From: Luteibaculum oceani
GTDB lineage: Bacteria; Bacteroidota; Bacteroidia; Flavobacteriales_D; Luteibaculaceae
Assembly: GCF_007995015.1 (NCBI RefSeq)
Contig: NZ_VORB01000006.1
Span: forward strand, 1-64,000
Reading direction: 5' to 3'
Length of the DNA stretch: 64,000 nt
This document shows, one piece after another, positions 10,915-19,576 of the stretch. How positions within the stretch are numbered: the first letter of the stretch is position 1; each line of letters begins with the position of its first letter. The position numbers were made by a program, and so were the translations under genes. Below the pieces are notes generated by a model. The model saw only the letters and a list, made by a program, of their open reading frames with translations. It made no database searches and had not been told where the DNA came from.

Positions 10915-11226
10915 TTAAAAGTTGGGTAATTTCTCTTGAATCCAATTTCCTATAAAAGGTAGTGGTTGTTCAGATCCCATAAGGGCGTTTATTAATCCAA
11001 TAACATAATAAACCATCATAGCCAATCCAATTAAGGATAACAATATGCCTAGGCTATTGGCAAAGCGCATTAAAAAGCTCATTGCAAAGGCTGTACCATG
11101 TAAAAACAGGGCGTTTTTTAGATGGAAATTAATAAAGTATTTAGGTCTCGATTTGTGAATTAGTAAGCTTATTACCCAACCAATTACTGTAAGGTAGGCA
11201 AGTGCTGCTGAAAGTCTATCGGCCAT
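10915..11226 (-). CDS. Small membrane protein, DUF4870-like
   Basis: A 103-aa integral membrane protein with about three hydrophobic segments (residues about 8-25, 42-60 and 62-85). The opening LSAALAYLTVIGWVISLLIHK and the central FHLKNALFLH resemble DUF4870/Tic20-like small proteins. It starts 1 base after the stop of the MscS-type gene and ends 9 bases before the AIM24-like gene. Function is unknown. Confidence 0.65.
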   Translation of the reverse strand: MADRLSAALAYLTVIGWVISLLIHKSRPKYFINFHLKNALFLHGTAFAMSFLMRFANSLGILLSLIGLAMMVYYVIGLINALMGSEQPLPFIGNWIQEKLPNF

Positions 11227-11227
11227 A

Positions 11228-12490
11228 TTATTGCTTGTTCATTATTGCTTTAAAATCATTTCCAGAAGGATTTTGGAAAAAGCGAATTTCAAAATGTTTT
11301 GCCACCGAGAATATATGATCAAAAATATCCGCCGAAATCGCTTCAAACTCTACCCACCTCTTGTCTTTGCAAAACGCATAAACTTCTAGTGGTAATCCAT
11401 TTGGAGTTGCCTGTAGTTGTCTAACCATACAGGTCATATCGGTATTTATTTGAGGATGTTGTTTTAAATAAAACTCCACATAATAACGAAAAACTCCAAT
11501 ATTGGTCATTCTTCTGCCGTTTACTCCATTGGATATATCTATCCCTCGTTCTTTATTGTAATCCTCTATTTCCTTAAGTCTATTATCTAGGAATTCATTC
11601 AGTAGTTTAATCTCCTTAAATTTTTCTATTTGCTCATTGGAAACGTGATGTATGGAGGTTTTATCTATATAAACGGAGCGTTTGATTCTTCTTCCACCTC
11701 CTTCAGTCATTCCCCTCCAGTTTTTAAAAGAGTCTGAAACAAAAGCGTAGGTTGGTATGGTGGTTATGGTTAAATCCCAGTTTTTAACCTTAACCGTCGC
11801 CAGATTAATTTCTAGGACGTCTCCATCTGCACCGTATTTTTCCATGCTTACCCAATCTCCAACCCGTACCATGTCGTTTACAGAGATGTGTATGGAGGCA
11901 ACAAAGCCCAGAATGGTATCCTTAAATATTAGAAGGAGCACTGCAGATAATGCTCCCATTGCTCCTAGAAATACAAATGGAGATTTCCCTAAAAGGGTAG
12001 AGATAATTAGAATTCCGCCTATAAAAAAGAGTATAATTCTTCCTAGTTGTATATAGGAGTCTATGGGTTTGTCTTTAAAGTTGTCCGAATCTTCCATAAT
12101 CTCCTTTATTGCGGAGATTACCGAGTTTAGGGTAGCAACCACTACAAAAATGATATAAGCAGAGGTTATATCGTAAACATGATGATGCCAGGAGGGAAAG
12201 TCCTTAAAAATAAATCCAACTAATGCCTGAAACAGTAAAGCTGGAATTATGTTAGACAACCAGGAAAAGGTTTTTCGTTTGTAGAAAATGTCATCCCAAT
12301 TGGTACTGGTTCTTGCAACCAATTTTGCCAACCCATTTTGGATGATTTTTTTGGTAGCTTGTTGAATGATAAGGCAAACGATACCTACGACTAAAAGCCA
12401 AATCCCTAATCGGGTGTACATTAAGTTGTCTCCCGTTAACCCAAGGTGATTGTTAAGCCAATGCTCGGCTAGGTCTAAGTATTTTTTCAT
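11228..12490 (-). CDS. MscS-family mechanosensitive channel, YbdG-like
   Basis: An inner-membrane channel expected to release solutes under osmotic down-shock. About five N-terminal membrane segments are followed by the pore-lining helix and the MscS beta domain (VGDWVSMEKYGADGDVLEIN, then TTIPTYAFVSDSFKNW). The long cytoplasmic part with KRSVYIDKTSI resembles the YbdG miniconductance type. I start it at the ATG of MKKYLDLAE, preceded by AAAGGA. A GTG 24 bases upstream (12514) is possible. It is first in the operon with the DUF4870- and AIM24-like genes. Confidence 0.9.
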   Translation of the reverse strand: MKKYLDLAEHWLNNHLGLTGDNLMYTRLGIWLLVVGIVCLIIQQATKKIIQNGLAKLVARTSTNWDDIFYKRKTFSWLSNIIPALLFQALVGFIFKDFPSWHHHVYDITSAYIIFVVVATLNSVISAIKEIMEDSDNFKDKPIDSYIQLGRIILFFIGGILIISTLLGKSPFVFLGAMGALSAVLLLIFKDTILGFVASIHISVNDMVRVGDWVSMEKYGADGDVLEINLATVKVKNWDLTITTIPTYAFVSDSFKNWRGMTEGGGRRIKRSVYIDKTSIHHVSNEQIEKFKEIKLLNEFLDNRLKEIEDYNKERGIDISNGVNGRRMTNIGVFRYYVEFYLKQHPQINTDMTCMVRQLQATPNGLPLEVYAFCKDKRWVEFEAISADIFDHIFSVAKHFEIRFFQNPSGNDFKAIMNKQ

Positions 12491-12529
12491 TGCATATCCT
12501 TTTATGGACAACACGAAATAAGTGAAATC

Positions 12530-13432
12530 ATGAGAACATTTGTAATTTTTTTAAGCCTTTTGTTTTTGGTGGGTTGTAATTCGAATTCGCTAAGGGTGTA
12601 TCAACCTCAAACCCAAGCTTCGCCTGGCTTTCCAAAATTTTGGTATCAGGGTAAGGCCGAGCTGGCTTATTACGAGGGAAAGCAAAGTCGTTACGGCTAT
12701 CAAAGAGATGCCCGCGCAATTTTAATTACCGTTTCTGAGCCCTTTGATAGTAGGGTGCAGGTGAAATCTGATGCTGAAGATGGTAATGACTATCCCGTTC
12801 TTAAATGTAACCTGGTAAACCGGTTTAATACAGGGGTTTATGATTATAGCGTAATGACTTCCTCCTTTACCCCAATTAATACCGAGCAGCGTTTTCCGGT
12901 GGCAAAAATTACCAGTTCGGTTCAAGATTGGTGTGGTCAAACCTTTACACAGGCTAATAGATCATCGGGTAAAATGGACCTATCTCTGTTCTCTTATTTT
13001 GAGAAAGAACAACAAGGAAGATTCTTTATAGAGGCAGATTTATTTTGGGACGAGGTTTTTGCCTTGCTGCGCATGAATCCCGATATACTCCCAACAGGTG
13101 ATGTTACTTTGGCTCTCGGGTTAGATCAGTATCGCTATTTACATAGAGGATTTTTTACGGAAACGGTTTTTGCTGAATGGATTCGTAAGGATAAAGAAGC
13201 TACCTATTCCTTGAAATCTGAAAATTTCCATTTTACCTGGCGCATTGAGGATAAAGCACCGTACCCAATTTTAGGGTGGAGCATAGATTATTTACAGGAT
13301 GGAAAAGTACTTGAAAATAGAAGCAGTGCCTTTGAGTTACAGTCTGCTAAATGGTTGGAATACTGGAATAAAAATAGCCCTGAGTTTGAGGAGCTGCGCA
13401 TACAAATGGGGTTACGATTTTTTGAAAATTGA
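12530..13432 (+). CDS. Conserved lipoprotein of unknown function (family often mislabelled Maf)
   Basis: A 300-aa lipoprotein with signal and lipobox LFLVGC (Cys16). The mature part includes YYEGKQSRYGYQRDARAIL, YDYSVMTSSF and QDWCGQTFTQ. I recognise this as a Bacteroidota family that databases often label septum formation inhibitor Maf. It shows none of the nucleotide-pyrophosphatase motifs of true Maf. It is probably envelope-anchored and beta-rich. It is divergent from the MscS operon with a 39-base gap, and the SPFH gene follows 37 bases downstream. Confidence 0.75.
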   Translation: MRTFVIFLSLLFLVGCNSNSLRVYQPQTQASPGFPKFWYQGKAELAYYEGKQSRYGYQRDARAILITVSEPFDSRVQVKSDAEDGNDYPVLKCNLVNRFNTGVYDYSVMTSSFTPINTEQRFPVAKITSSVQDWCGQTFTQANRSSGKMDLSLFSYFEKEQQGRFFIEADLFWDEVFALLRMNPDILPTGDVTLALGLDQYRYLHRGFFTETVFAEWIRKDKEATYSLKSENFHFTWRIEDKAPYPILGWSIDYLQDGKVLENRSSAFELQSAKWLEYWNKNSPEFEELRIQMGLRFFEN

Positions 13433-13450
13433 AAAATTCTTTGCATATTG

Positions 13451-13471
13451 ATATCAAAATAATATCAAAAT
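13451..13471 (+). repeat. Tandem direct repeat over the SPFH gene start
   Basis: ATATCAAAAT occurs at 13451-13460 and again at 13462-13471, an 11-base period that runs into the ATG at 13470. The first copy also lies in the palindrome TTGATATCAA (13448-13457). Helical-phase direct repeats at a start site suggest an operator. The downstream Arc-like gene is a possible ligand. Confidence 0.5.
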
Positions 13472-14336
13472 GCTAGAAAAAGAGATAAAGCCGAAAAGCG
13501 GTTTATTGGGAATTGCCGTCATTCTATGTTTATTAATAATTCCCGTATTGGTATTTGGAGCGAGTGGAGGCAATGAGAAATCATTTTTATGGTACTTACT
13601 CTGTCTGCCTCTTGCCCTGATTTCCATCAATGGGTTTGCCATCATCAATCCAAACGGTTCTGCGGTGCTCACCTTTTTTGGAAAGTATGTAGGAACCATC
13701 CGACAAAACGGGTTCTTTTTCTACAACCCATTGTATAAGAGTAAAAAGATATCTCTACGAGCCAGGAATTTTGACTCAGAGCGAGTGAAGGTTAACGACT
13801 TACTGGGCAACCCCATACTCATCAGCGTTATTTTAGTTTGGAGGGTAAGGGAAACTTTTAAGGCTGCATTCGAGGTGGACAACTACGAGAATTTCGTACG
13901 GGTGCAGAGTGATGCCGCCGTTCGTAAACTCGCTGGTAAATACGCCTATGATAACTTCGACGATGATGAAAAGGAAATTACCCTGAGATCTGGGATGGAT
14001 GAAGTGAACGAGTCCTTGGAAGAGGAGCTTTCGGAGCGTTTGGCAATCGCTGGGATAGAAGTGTTAGAAGCAAGAATTGGTTACCTAGCTTATGCCGAAG
14101 AAATAGCCCAAAGCATGCTTAAAAGGCAACAAGCTACTGCAATTGTTGCAGCCCGATTGAAAATTGTTGAAGGTGCAGTGGGAATGGTTGAAATGGCCTT
14201 AGACCAGTTGAGTAAAAAAGAATTGGTACAGCTTGATGAAGAAAAACGTGCTGCCATGGTGAGTAATCTAATGGTTGTTCTTTGCGGCGACAAGGATGCA
14301 ACCCCTGTAGTAAACACAGGAACCCTGTATAAGTAA
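13470..14336 (+). CDS. SPFH/band 7 domain membrane protein
   Basis: A 288-aa protein with two N-terminal membrane segments (about residues 13-31 and 40-58), then a band-7 domain (about 60-220) including VLTFFGKYVGTIRQNGFFFYNP and IAGIEVLEARIGYLAYAEEIAQ. The C-terminal helix is Ala/Gln/Arg-rich (MLKRQQATAIVAARLKIVEGAVGMV as the family core, shown here only in part by its MLKRQQAT start). SPFH proteins assemble into membrane-microdomain scaffolds. The next gene, 9 bases away, encodes an Arc-like protein, so this is probably a two-gene unit. Confidence 0.88.
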   Translation: MLEKEIKPKSGLLGIAVILCLLIIPVLVFGASGGNEKSFLWYLLCLPLALISINGFAIINPNGSAVLTFFGKYVGTIRQNGFFFYNPLYKSKKISLRARNFDSERVKVNDLLGNPILISVILVWRVRETFKAAFEVDNYENFVRVQSDAAVRKLAGKYAYDNFDDDEKEITLRSGMDEVNESLEEELSERLAIAGIEVLEARIGYLAYAEEIAQSMLKRQQATAIVAARLKIVEGAVGMVEMALDQLSKKELVQLDEEKRAAMVSNLMVVLCGDKDATPVVNTGTLYK

Positions 14337-14345
14337 TATCCATCT

Positions 14346-14495
14346 ATGCCTAAGAAAAAGAGCTTTGTACTACGTATAGACCAAGAAACCTACGACAAGC
14401 TAGAGAAATGGGCTGCAGATGAATTTCGCAGCGTAAATGGGCAAATGGAGTGGATTATTGCAAAAGCACTAAAAGATCATGGAAGAACTAAATGA
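14346..14495 (+). CDS. 49-residue Arc-like (ribbon-helix-helix) protein
   Basis: A short gene: ATG at 14346, TGA at 14493-14495. The protein begins MPKKKSFVLRIDQETYDKL and ends with an acidic-basic helical part (NGQMEWIIAKAL). The pattern of a basic lead, a beta strand FVLRID, then two helices matches Arc/MetJ ribbon-helix-helix proteins, which bind DNA as dimers through the strand. It follows the SPFH gene by 9 bases and overlaps the convergent hydrolase gene by 8 bases. It may autoregulate the unit, or act as an SPFH accessory. Function not shown. Confidence 0.82.
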   Translation: MPKKKSFVLRIDQETYDKLEKWAADEFRSVNGQMEWIIAKALKDHGRTK

Positions 14496-15378
14496 GTTCT
14501 TCCATTTCCTTTACGCTCTCGCGTGCATTATCGAGTATTTGTTTAGCCAATATGTTATCGCCTAACATTTTCGCGTGCCCGTAGCTTTCTACCCAAAAGA
14601 GCTTCGATTGAGTTAATTTATCGTGCAATACTTGTGCATTTTTCTCCGAAACTTCTTTGTCATTCCTATCGAAAAATAGCGCCACACTCTGAGGAGAAAT
14701 GGATTCTGCTAAGTAACTGGCAGTATATTTTTTAAAAGGGGCTTGAAACCTCTTTTCAAGGGTGTTTATGATACGTTGCCCAGCGGCTTCACTAATGTTA
14801 AGCTTGTCGCAGTACACCTTTATAATTTCACTTTCAACAGCAGGTACCGCCAACAAACAAAGGTGTTGGAGGCTTAAACCTCTTGTCATGGCATACAACA
14901 ACGCCGTTCCTCCCATGGAATGCCCTATACCAATATCAAACTTTCCAACCCGTTGTTCCCAATCTAATATAGCCTGTGCAAATTGAATTACATCTGATTG
15001 TTTTCCCTGCGATTGACCATGACCTGGAGCGTCTATAGCATATACAGTGTCGCCATTTTCTACTGCTGTTTCAATTAAACTGGTAAAGTGGCTTGCTCGC
15101 GAGGCCCATCCATGCATAAGGAGTATTTTCTTGCCATTATTCTCCTTTCCCCATATATATCCGTATACATCTGTATTCCCACTTTTAAAATGGCTTTGCT
15201 CTGCCAATGAGCGCAGATGTTCTTCTTTCTCAGGTATGGGAAATCTTAGCGGAGTTAAAAACATTCTAGCACCTATTTTACCAATAAGGGTGGGGCTAAA
15301 TTTCTCTAGGATGGGCATGCATGTTCTTAACATCCTATACTTAAAAGGAACTTTGGATGGCGCGGAAGATGCATTCAT
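14488..15378 (-). CDS. Alpha/beta hydrolase
   Basis: A 296-aa alpha/beta-fold hydrolase. The nucleophile elbow is GHSMGG with Ser154. An acid is likely at Asp237 or Asp240 (FFDRND), and the catalytic His is His268 (SYGHAKM). The oxyanion segment is LLMHGWASRA. No signal peptide is evident, so it should be cytoplasmic. Substrate is unknown. The ATG follows directly on the TAA of the upstream 137-aa gene, so the two are cotranscribed and probably translationally linked. Confidence 0.88.
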   Translation of the reverse strand: MNASSAPSKVPFKYRMLRTCMPILEKFSPTLIGKIGARMFLTPLRFPIPEKEEHLRSLAEQSHFKSGNTDVYGYIWGKENNGKKILLMHGWASRASHFTSLIETAVENGDTVYAIDAPGHGQSQGKQSDVIQFAQAILDWEQRVGKFDIGIGHSMGGTALLYAMTRGLSLQHLCLLAVPAVESEIIKVYCDKLNISEAAGQRIINTLEKRFQAPFKKYTASYLAESISPQSVALFFDRNDKEVSEKNAQVLHDKLTQSKLFWVESYGHAKMLGDNILAKQILDNARESVKEMEELI

Positions 15379-15792
15379 TTAGTAACCAAATTTATGTGGG
15401 TCGGTGTTTCTGTCTTCAATGAAATCTTTTACTTCTTTGATTTTCAATGCTACGTGGATTAATTCAACTTGCCTATTCTTTTTTAACCAAAGAAAGCCCT
15501 CTTTCTTTCCATCCCCTGCCAGGGCAACATTAGCTAGAGCCTCAAAATTGTTTTTTACCAGCCAGTCTATAGCTCTTTTTTGTCCCTCGGATCCATCTAC
15601 CACGGCTCTTAAATGCTGGAATCCAGATTTCATGAGCCATTCTCTGGCTTTTTCATCATGTTTTAGTGCCATGGAAAAAATAACCAACTCGCGGTAACCA
15701 TTTTCCACAAGCCACTTGGCAATTTTTTCGTTGCCAACAATGGCCTCACCCCATGCTAGTAATACTTTTTGGGGATAGGTGAATTTGTCCAT
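15379..15792 (-). CDS. Small helical-repeat protein of unknown function
   Basis: A 137-aa protein built from about four degenerate repeats of roughly 33 residues, each centred on a WL-[VMK]-x-[NS] core (AKWLVENGYREL, REWLMKSGFQHL, IDWLVKNNFEAL, FLWLKKNRQVEL). This resembles ankyrin- or HEAT-type stacked helices that bind proteins. There is no signal peptide. Its stop codon abuts the ATG of the hydrolase. I do not recognise a named family. Confidence 0.7.
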   Translation of the reverse strand: MDKFTYPQKVLLAWGEAIVGNEKIAKWLVENGYRELVIFSMALKHDEKAREWLMKSGFQHLRAVVDGSEGQKRAIDWLVKNNFEALANVALAGDGKKEGFLWLKKNRQVELIHVALKIKEVKDFIEDRNTDPHKFGY

Positions 15793-15831
15793 GATGAAGG
15801 CTTGGGATGCTTATTATTAGAGGTTCTGTGG

Positions 15832-16695
15832 TTATCCAGTTATAACCACGAGATATTTAGACGATGACCAAAACAATTTTGGCTCCTTAATTTTAAGAAG
15901 GTATTGATTGTCTTTTAATTCCAAGCTGTAGCTGTTGCTTGGATGGTTGGTTACAATTTTGGCCTTATCGGAAAACAATTTTATCGTGCTGGTTTGTGAA
16001 ATATCTATTTCTTTAAAATATCCTCTGTTAAAATCGTCGCGTAGTGTTTTAGTTGAACCTAAACCTATAACTCCGCCCTCCTTGGTGAGTACTTCGTTAT
16101 CTCTAAGCTCTTTATAGGTTCCAAAAGCATAATATGCTTTGTTTAGTTCCTCTTGTTTTGCTTCGGCTTCCATTACACTCTCAATGTACAGATCGTTTAA
16201 AGCTGCAAGGGCATCATTTGCATTAGCCAGGCGAGTGCGGAGCTCATCAATTTCAACAGATTTTTGATCTATTGTAGCTTCCATTGAGGCAATCATTTGT
16301 TCGAATTGCTCAATATTTATGTTTGCCTTCTTAAGCTTTGCACTTAAACCTTTAATTTTTTGTTTGTTCTCAGACAGCAATTCGTTAATGGATTTAATGT
16401 CGGAAATGATTTTATCCTTCTGCCCCGATGAAATTTCTCCATCAAACTTTTTGTTTACCAGTCCCTGCTCTTTCTTTTTAATCTCCACCAAATTGCTTTC
16501 AATTTCATTTAAGTCTTTGAAAAAATCGGTAATGGTTGAATCTTTTTGGGCGGAAACGAATTCCATTTCTTCTAATTCGCCTTTAAGTTCAGCATTCTCA
16601 GATTGTAATCGTGCAACTTCAGCCTGGTTACAAGCGGTAAAGGAGATTAATACAACTAAAATTAAAGTTAGTGGCTTAAGCAATGTCTTTTGCAT
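15832..16695 (-). CDS. Coiled-coil lipoprotein
   Basis: I start it at the internal ATG of MQKTLLKPL, which opens a signal peptide with lipobox ISFTAC (Cys22); an upstream ATG at 16752 would bury the signal. Residues about 25-190 are heptad-rich coiled coil. The C-terminus is globular (EVLTKEGGVIGLGSTKTL, then YFKEIDISQTSTI) and is conserved in Bacteroidota. Databases sometimes give similar proteins a collagen-binding-adhesin label, which I could not verify. The protein should sit in the envelope, perhaps as a tether or spacer. Confidence 0.75.
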   Translation of the reverse strand: MQKTLLKPLTLILVVLISFTACNQAEVARLQSENAELKGELEEMEFVSAQKDSTITDFFKDLNEIESNLVEIKKKEQGLVNKKFDGEISSGQKDKIISDIKSINELLSENKQKIKGLSAKLKKANINIEQFEQMIASMEATIDQKSVEIDELRTRLANANDALAALNDLYIESVMEAEAKQEELNKAYYAFGTYKELRDNEVLTKEGGVIGLGSTKTLRDDFNRGYFKEIDISQTSTIKLFSDKAKIVTNHPSNSYSLELKDNQYLLKIKEPKLFWSSSKYLVVITG

Positions 16696-16757
16696 GGCAG
16701 TTATTTGGTTTCTATTGGGTTTACTTACTTTAGTCACTCGTAAAATTATCATTATTC

Positions 16758-17351
16758 GTGTTACTAGGAATTATTTTACAAGTTTTAAGTTGGGAGGAGA
16801 GAGCTCGTCTATTAACTAAGTACTGGATAGCGGGAATAGCCCTAGCCCTTATTTCTGTTGGTGTTTTTCTTTGGGTTCAGTTTAAAAGGAAGAAAAAGGC
16901 AAAAGCCAAATTCGAAAAACGGGGCATGAAGCCTAAGAAGGATATAAAGGTTCCAGTAGTTTTTTCTATAGCGGATTTTGATTCCGTCCAGCAAGAAGTT
17001 AAATCGGTACTAAATAAAAATTGGGATGGAAAAGATTGTCTTATAGCTCAATCTCAAAAAGGCGAAAATCTTTTGGTTGCGGTGGTGATGCAAAAGAAAA
17101 AATCCAAACTGGTAATTAAAGAAGTGCATTCGCAGGGGGGATTTGACCTAAAGCAAATCCATTGGGTTTTGCGTCGAGTGATTAATAGCAAAGCAATTAA
17201 TGGCTATGGCTCCATTAACTTTTTTGTCAAGGAAAAAAGCCCAATTCCATTATTGGATATTCTAGAGGCATTTGGGTTTAAACGGGTTAAACTCGGTAAA
17301 AAGCAAGAAACCAAATACGAGTACGGATTAAAATATCAGATTATAAATTAG
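16758..17351 (+). CDS. Single-pass membrane protein of unknown function
   Basis: A 197-aa protein with one N-terminal membrane segment (about residues 22-42), followed by a very basic stretch (FKRKKKAKAKFEKRG) and a mixed alpha/beta cytoplasmic domain. The C-terminal part (ILEAFGFKRVKLG) looks a little like an acetyltransferase (GNAT) tail, but no acetyl-CoA loop is seen. The start is unsure: the frame opens with GTG at 16758 and has no good ATG. It overlaps the convergent acyltransferase gene by 11 bases. Confidence 0.6.
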   Translation: MLLGIILQVLSWEERARLLTKYWIAGIALALISVGVFLWVQFKRKKKAKAKFEKRGMKPKKDIKVPVVFSIADFDSVQQEVKSVLNKNWDGKDCLIAQSQKGENLLVAVVMQKKKSKLVIKEVHSQGGFDLKQIHWVLRRVINSKAINGYGSINFFVKEKSPIPLLDILEAFGFKRVKLGKKQETKYEYGLKYQIIN

Positions 17352-18093
17352 CAACAGCTGGAGGGATGGGGCGTTGCTCTATGGCCTGCATTATTTTATC
17401 AATGATTTCCTCCGCATTTTCATTTTCAGAAAACTGAAGTGGCTCTTTGAAAGTGACTTTTAGAGTGGTATTGGTCTTTTTAAGGAATAATCCTTTTTTG
17501 TCAAAGGCCCTTCTAAATCCATCAACCACCACCGGAACAACAACAGGATTGTACTTTTTAATTATATGTGCTGTTCCTCTTCTCCCAGGTACAAAAGGGG
17601 TAGTAGTCCCCTGAGGAAAGGTAATTACCCATCCAAAATCTAAGGCCGTACCAATATTTGAAATGTCCTTAAGATCAACCTTTCGGTTAATGTTTTTTCC
17701 AGCTTCTCTCCATGTGCGTTTAATTGAAATAGATCCGGCGTAGGCAAAAAGCTTGGGAATAAAGCCTGCCTTCATGGTTTCTAGCGCTGCAACAAAATAT
17801 AATCTCACCTTGGGGTTAAGTAGGTACCATGGGAGAGGTAGTTTATTTCGGATTCCATTCTTATGTGCCGAAAACACATGGTAAAGTAGGATGGTCTCTG
17901 CAAAGTAAGTTTGGTGATTGGCTACAAAAAGAACTCCTTTTTCTGAGAGTTTTTCCAACTCTTCCATTCCGGAAATATCTACTTTATTGTACACTCGGTA
18001 TCTAAACCAAGTAAGGGTGCCAAGAGTTAGAATCAAAAACCTCTTTAAAAAGAAATAATATCCAAAAGGATCTTTTTTAAGCATAAAACTCAA
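17341..18093 (-). CDS. PlsC-type lysophospholipid acyltransferase family protein
   Basis: A 250-aa membrane-associated acyltransferase, expected to acylate a lysophospholipid. Motif I reads VANHQTYFAET instead of the usual NHxxxxD, so the acidic residue is shifted by one and is Glu. Motif III is FPQGTTTPF in place of FPEGTR. A hydrophobic N-terminus (FYYFFLKRF-like) and VVPVVVDGFRRAF are as expected in this Bacteroidota subfamily. The exact substrate is not determinable. It is a single gene between convergent neighbours. Confidence 0.82.
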   Translation of the reverse strand: MSFMLKKDPFGYYFFLKRFLILTLGTLTWFRYRVYNKVDISGMEELEKLSEKGVLFVANHQTYFAETILLYHVFSAHKNGIRNKLPLPWYLLNPKVRLYFVAALETMKAGFIPKLFAYAGSISIKRTWREAGKNINRKVDLKDISNIGTALDFGWVITFPQGTTTPFVPGRRGTAHIIKKYNPVVVPVVVDGFRRAFDKKGLFLKKTNTTLKVTFKEPLQFSENENAEEIIDKIMQAIEQRPIPPAVANL

Positions 18094-18144
18094 TTGTGCC
18101 GCGAAGAAAAGGTAAATGCAATATTATACAAAGCAGATTTTAAA

Positions 18145-19560
18145 TCAATTCGGCGAACGGAGGTACCACTCCTTGTCGTTACCGTAATTTTTTGGCTGGC
18201 GAATAATCTTGTTTTCGAATTTCTGTTTGCTATGATCAAGCATATCTGGTCCTTCATTATCCACATTTTTTAAGTACCAGGTTTCTTTGCTTTGCTCCTT
18301 TCTTAATATGCCTTCTTCGGGTATAAAATAAAGTTGATCTTCTTTGGCTATAGTTTTGGTTGGATAAGTGGTGGCACTACTATCAAATCTTAAATACCAA
18401 GGTTTGTCGAGCTGAACAGTTGTAGCTTTTTCGCCTTTGATAACAGTTGAGGAGGCAGGACGTTCTGGATTAATTTGAAAGAAGTACGCTGCTTCTGCGG
18501 TATCTATTTGTAAATCTTGCTCTCCTCCAATACTCAAACGCTGGATATTTCTTTCTGCCAATATGGCTTCAATTTTATTTTCGTCTCTTCCCGATTTGGT
18601 TGCCTTATTTCCCCATGTCTCGGTAAATATTTCGCCTATCAGATATTCGTCTTCCTCTAAGGCCATAAAAAATGCCTCCAAGGTTTCTAACTGCCCCGCA
18701 GAATTCATTAGGGTACTGTTGTTAGAAAATTCAGGTATTAGAGCAGGGAAATTATCGTTTTTAATTAGGGTTAAGCTACTGTCTTCCATAAAAAGAAGGT
18801 TGCCATAATAAAGGGCTGGTGGAATATTTCCAGAGAATTCGGGCTGGAATTTGCGACTCTCTTCCATTGGAGATTCGGTAGGGAGAAGTAATAATTTTTT
18901 GTTCCCATTTTCAGCCAAGACATACCACATTTGTTGAAAATCGTATCGGCCAAGTCCTACGGGTTTCTTTGATTTTTTTTGGAATGAGCGCGCAATATCT
19001 CGTACATCAACTTGAATTTGTTGTACGGCAAAGGGCATTTCCTCCCTGTTAAGGTAATTTGCAAAAACAGGATCGGCCATATTGTAGCGAGCAATATATT
19101 TTAACCCGCACCCATAAATTTTATTTGCCGAAATGGTAGTGTAGGCTCCAAGAACCTGGTAATTCATGTTAACATCGAAGCAATTGAAAGACCGTGATGC
19201 ATCGGTTAACTCGAAGGGGTCTATGTAAAGCGTGTCCGTTTCAAATACGGCTATAAACCTACTTTTTACAGGGTTTCTATTGTATCCCGATTTAGGTTTT
19301 AAGCGAAACGATATACTGTTTGAAGTTACCTTAGGAATACGCACTTCATCGTAACCTTCTTTGGAAATCACAATTTTGCCCTTTCTAAGATCATCATACT
19401 TAACAAGCAAAGGAGTGTCTCCTACGTAGTTGCCTTTTGATTCAATTTTGGCGCCTTCCGGACTTGTTTGGATGAAAATCCCGGGAGAACTTTGCCCATA
19501 GGCATACGTGCTTACACAGCACCAGAAAATAAGGGCGTACTTTAAAAGTTTGGGGACCAT
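18145..19560 (-). CDS. Exported PEGA-domain protein with WYL-type C-terminal motifs
   Basis: A 471-aa protein with a signal peptide cleaved near YAYGQ. The N-terminus holds a PEGA domain (IFIQTSPEGAKIESKG, residues about 28-90), a beta module common on envelope proteins. The C-terminus has three short motifs: KPWYLRF, ETWYLKN and EWYLRSPN. The next upstream gene (19577-21238) carries the same kind of motifs. No enzymatic family was recognised. It ends with a hydrophilic tail rather than a T9SS sorting domain. Cotranscription with its neighbour is likely (16-base gap). Confidence 0.8.
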   Translation of the reverse strand: MVPKLLKYALIFWCCVSTYAYGQSSPGIFIQTSPEGAKIESKGNYVGDTPLLVKYDDLRKGKIVISKEGYDEVRIPKVTSNSISFRLKPKSGYNRNPVKSRFIAVFETDTLYIDPFELTDASRSFNCFDVNMNYQVLGAYTTISANKIYGCGLKYIARYNMADPVFANYLNREEMPFAVQQIQVDVRDIARSFQKKSKKPVGLGRYDFQQMWYVLAENGNKKLLLLPTESPMEESRKFQPEFSGNIPPALYYGNLLFMEDSSLTLIKNDNFPALIPEFSNNSTLMNSAGQLETLEAFFMALEEDEYLIGEIFTETWGNKATKSGRDENKIEAILAERNIQRLSIGGEQDLQIDTAEAAYFFQINPERPASSTVIKGEKATTVQLDKPWYLRFDSSATTYPTKTIAKEDQLYFIPEEGILRKEQSKETWYLKNVDNEGPDMLDHSKQKFENKIIRQPKNYGNDKEWYLRSPN

Positions 19561-19576
19561 GGAGCACTATATTTTA

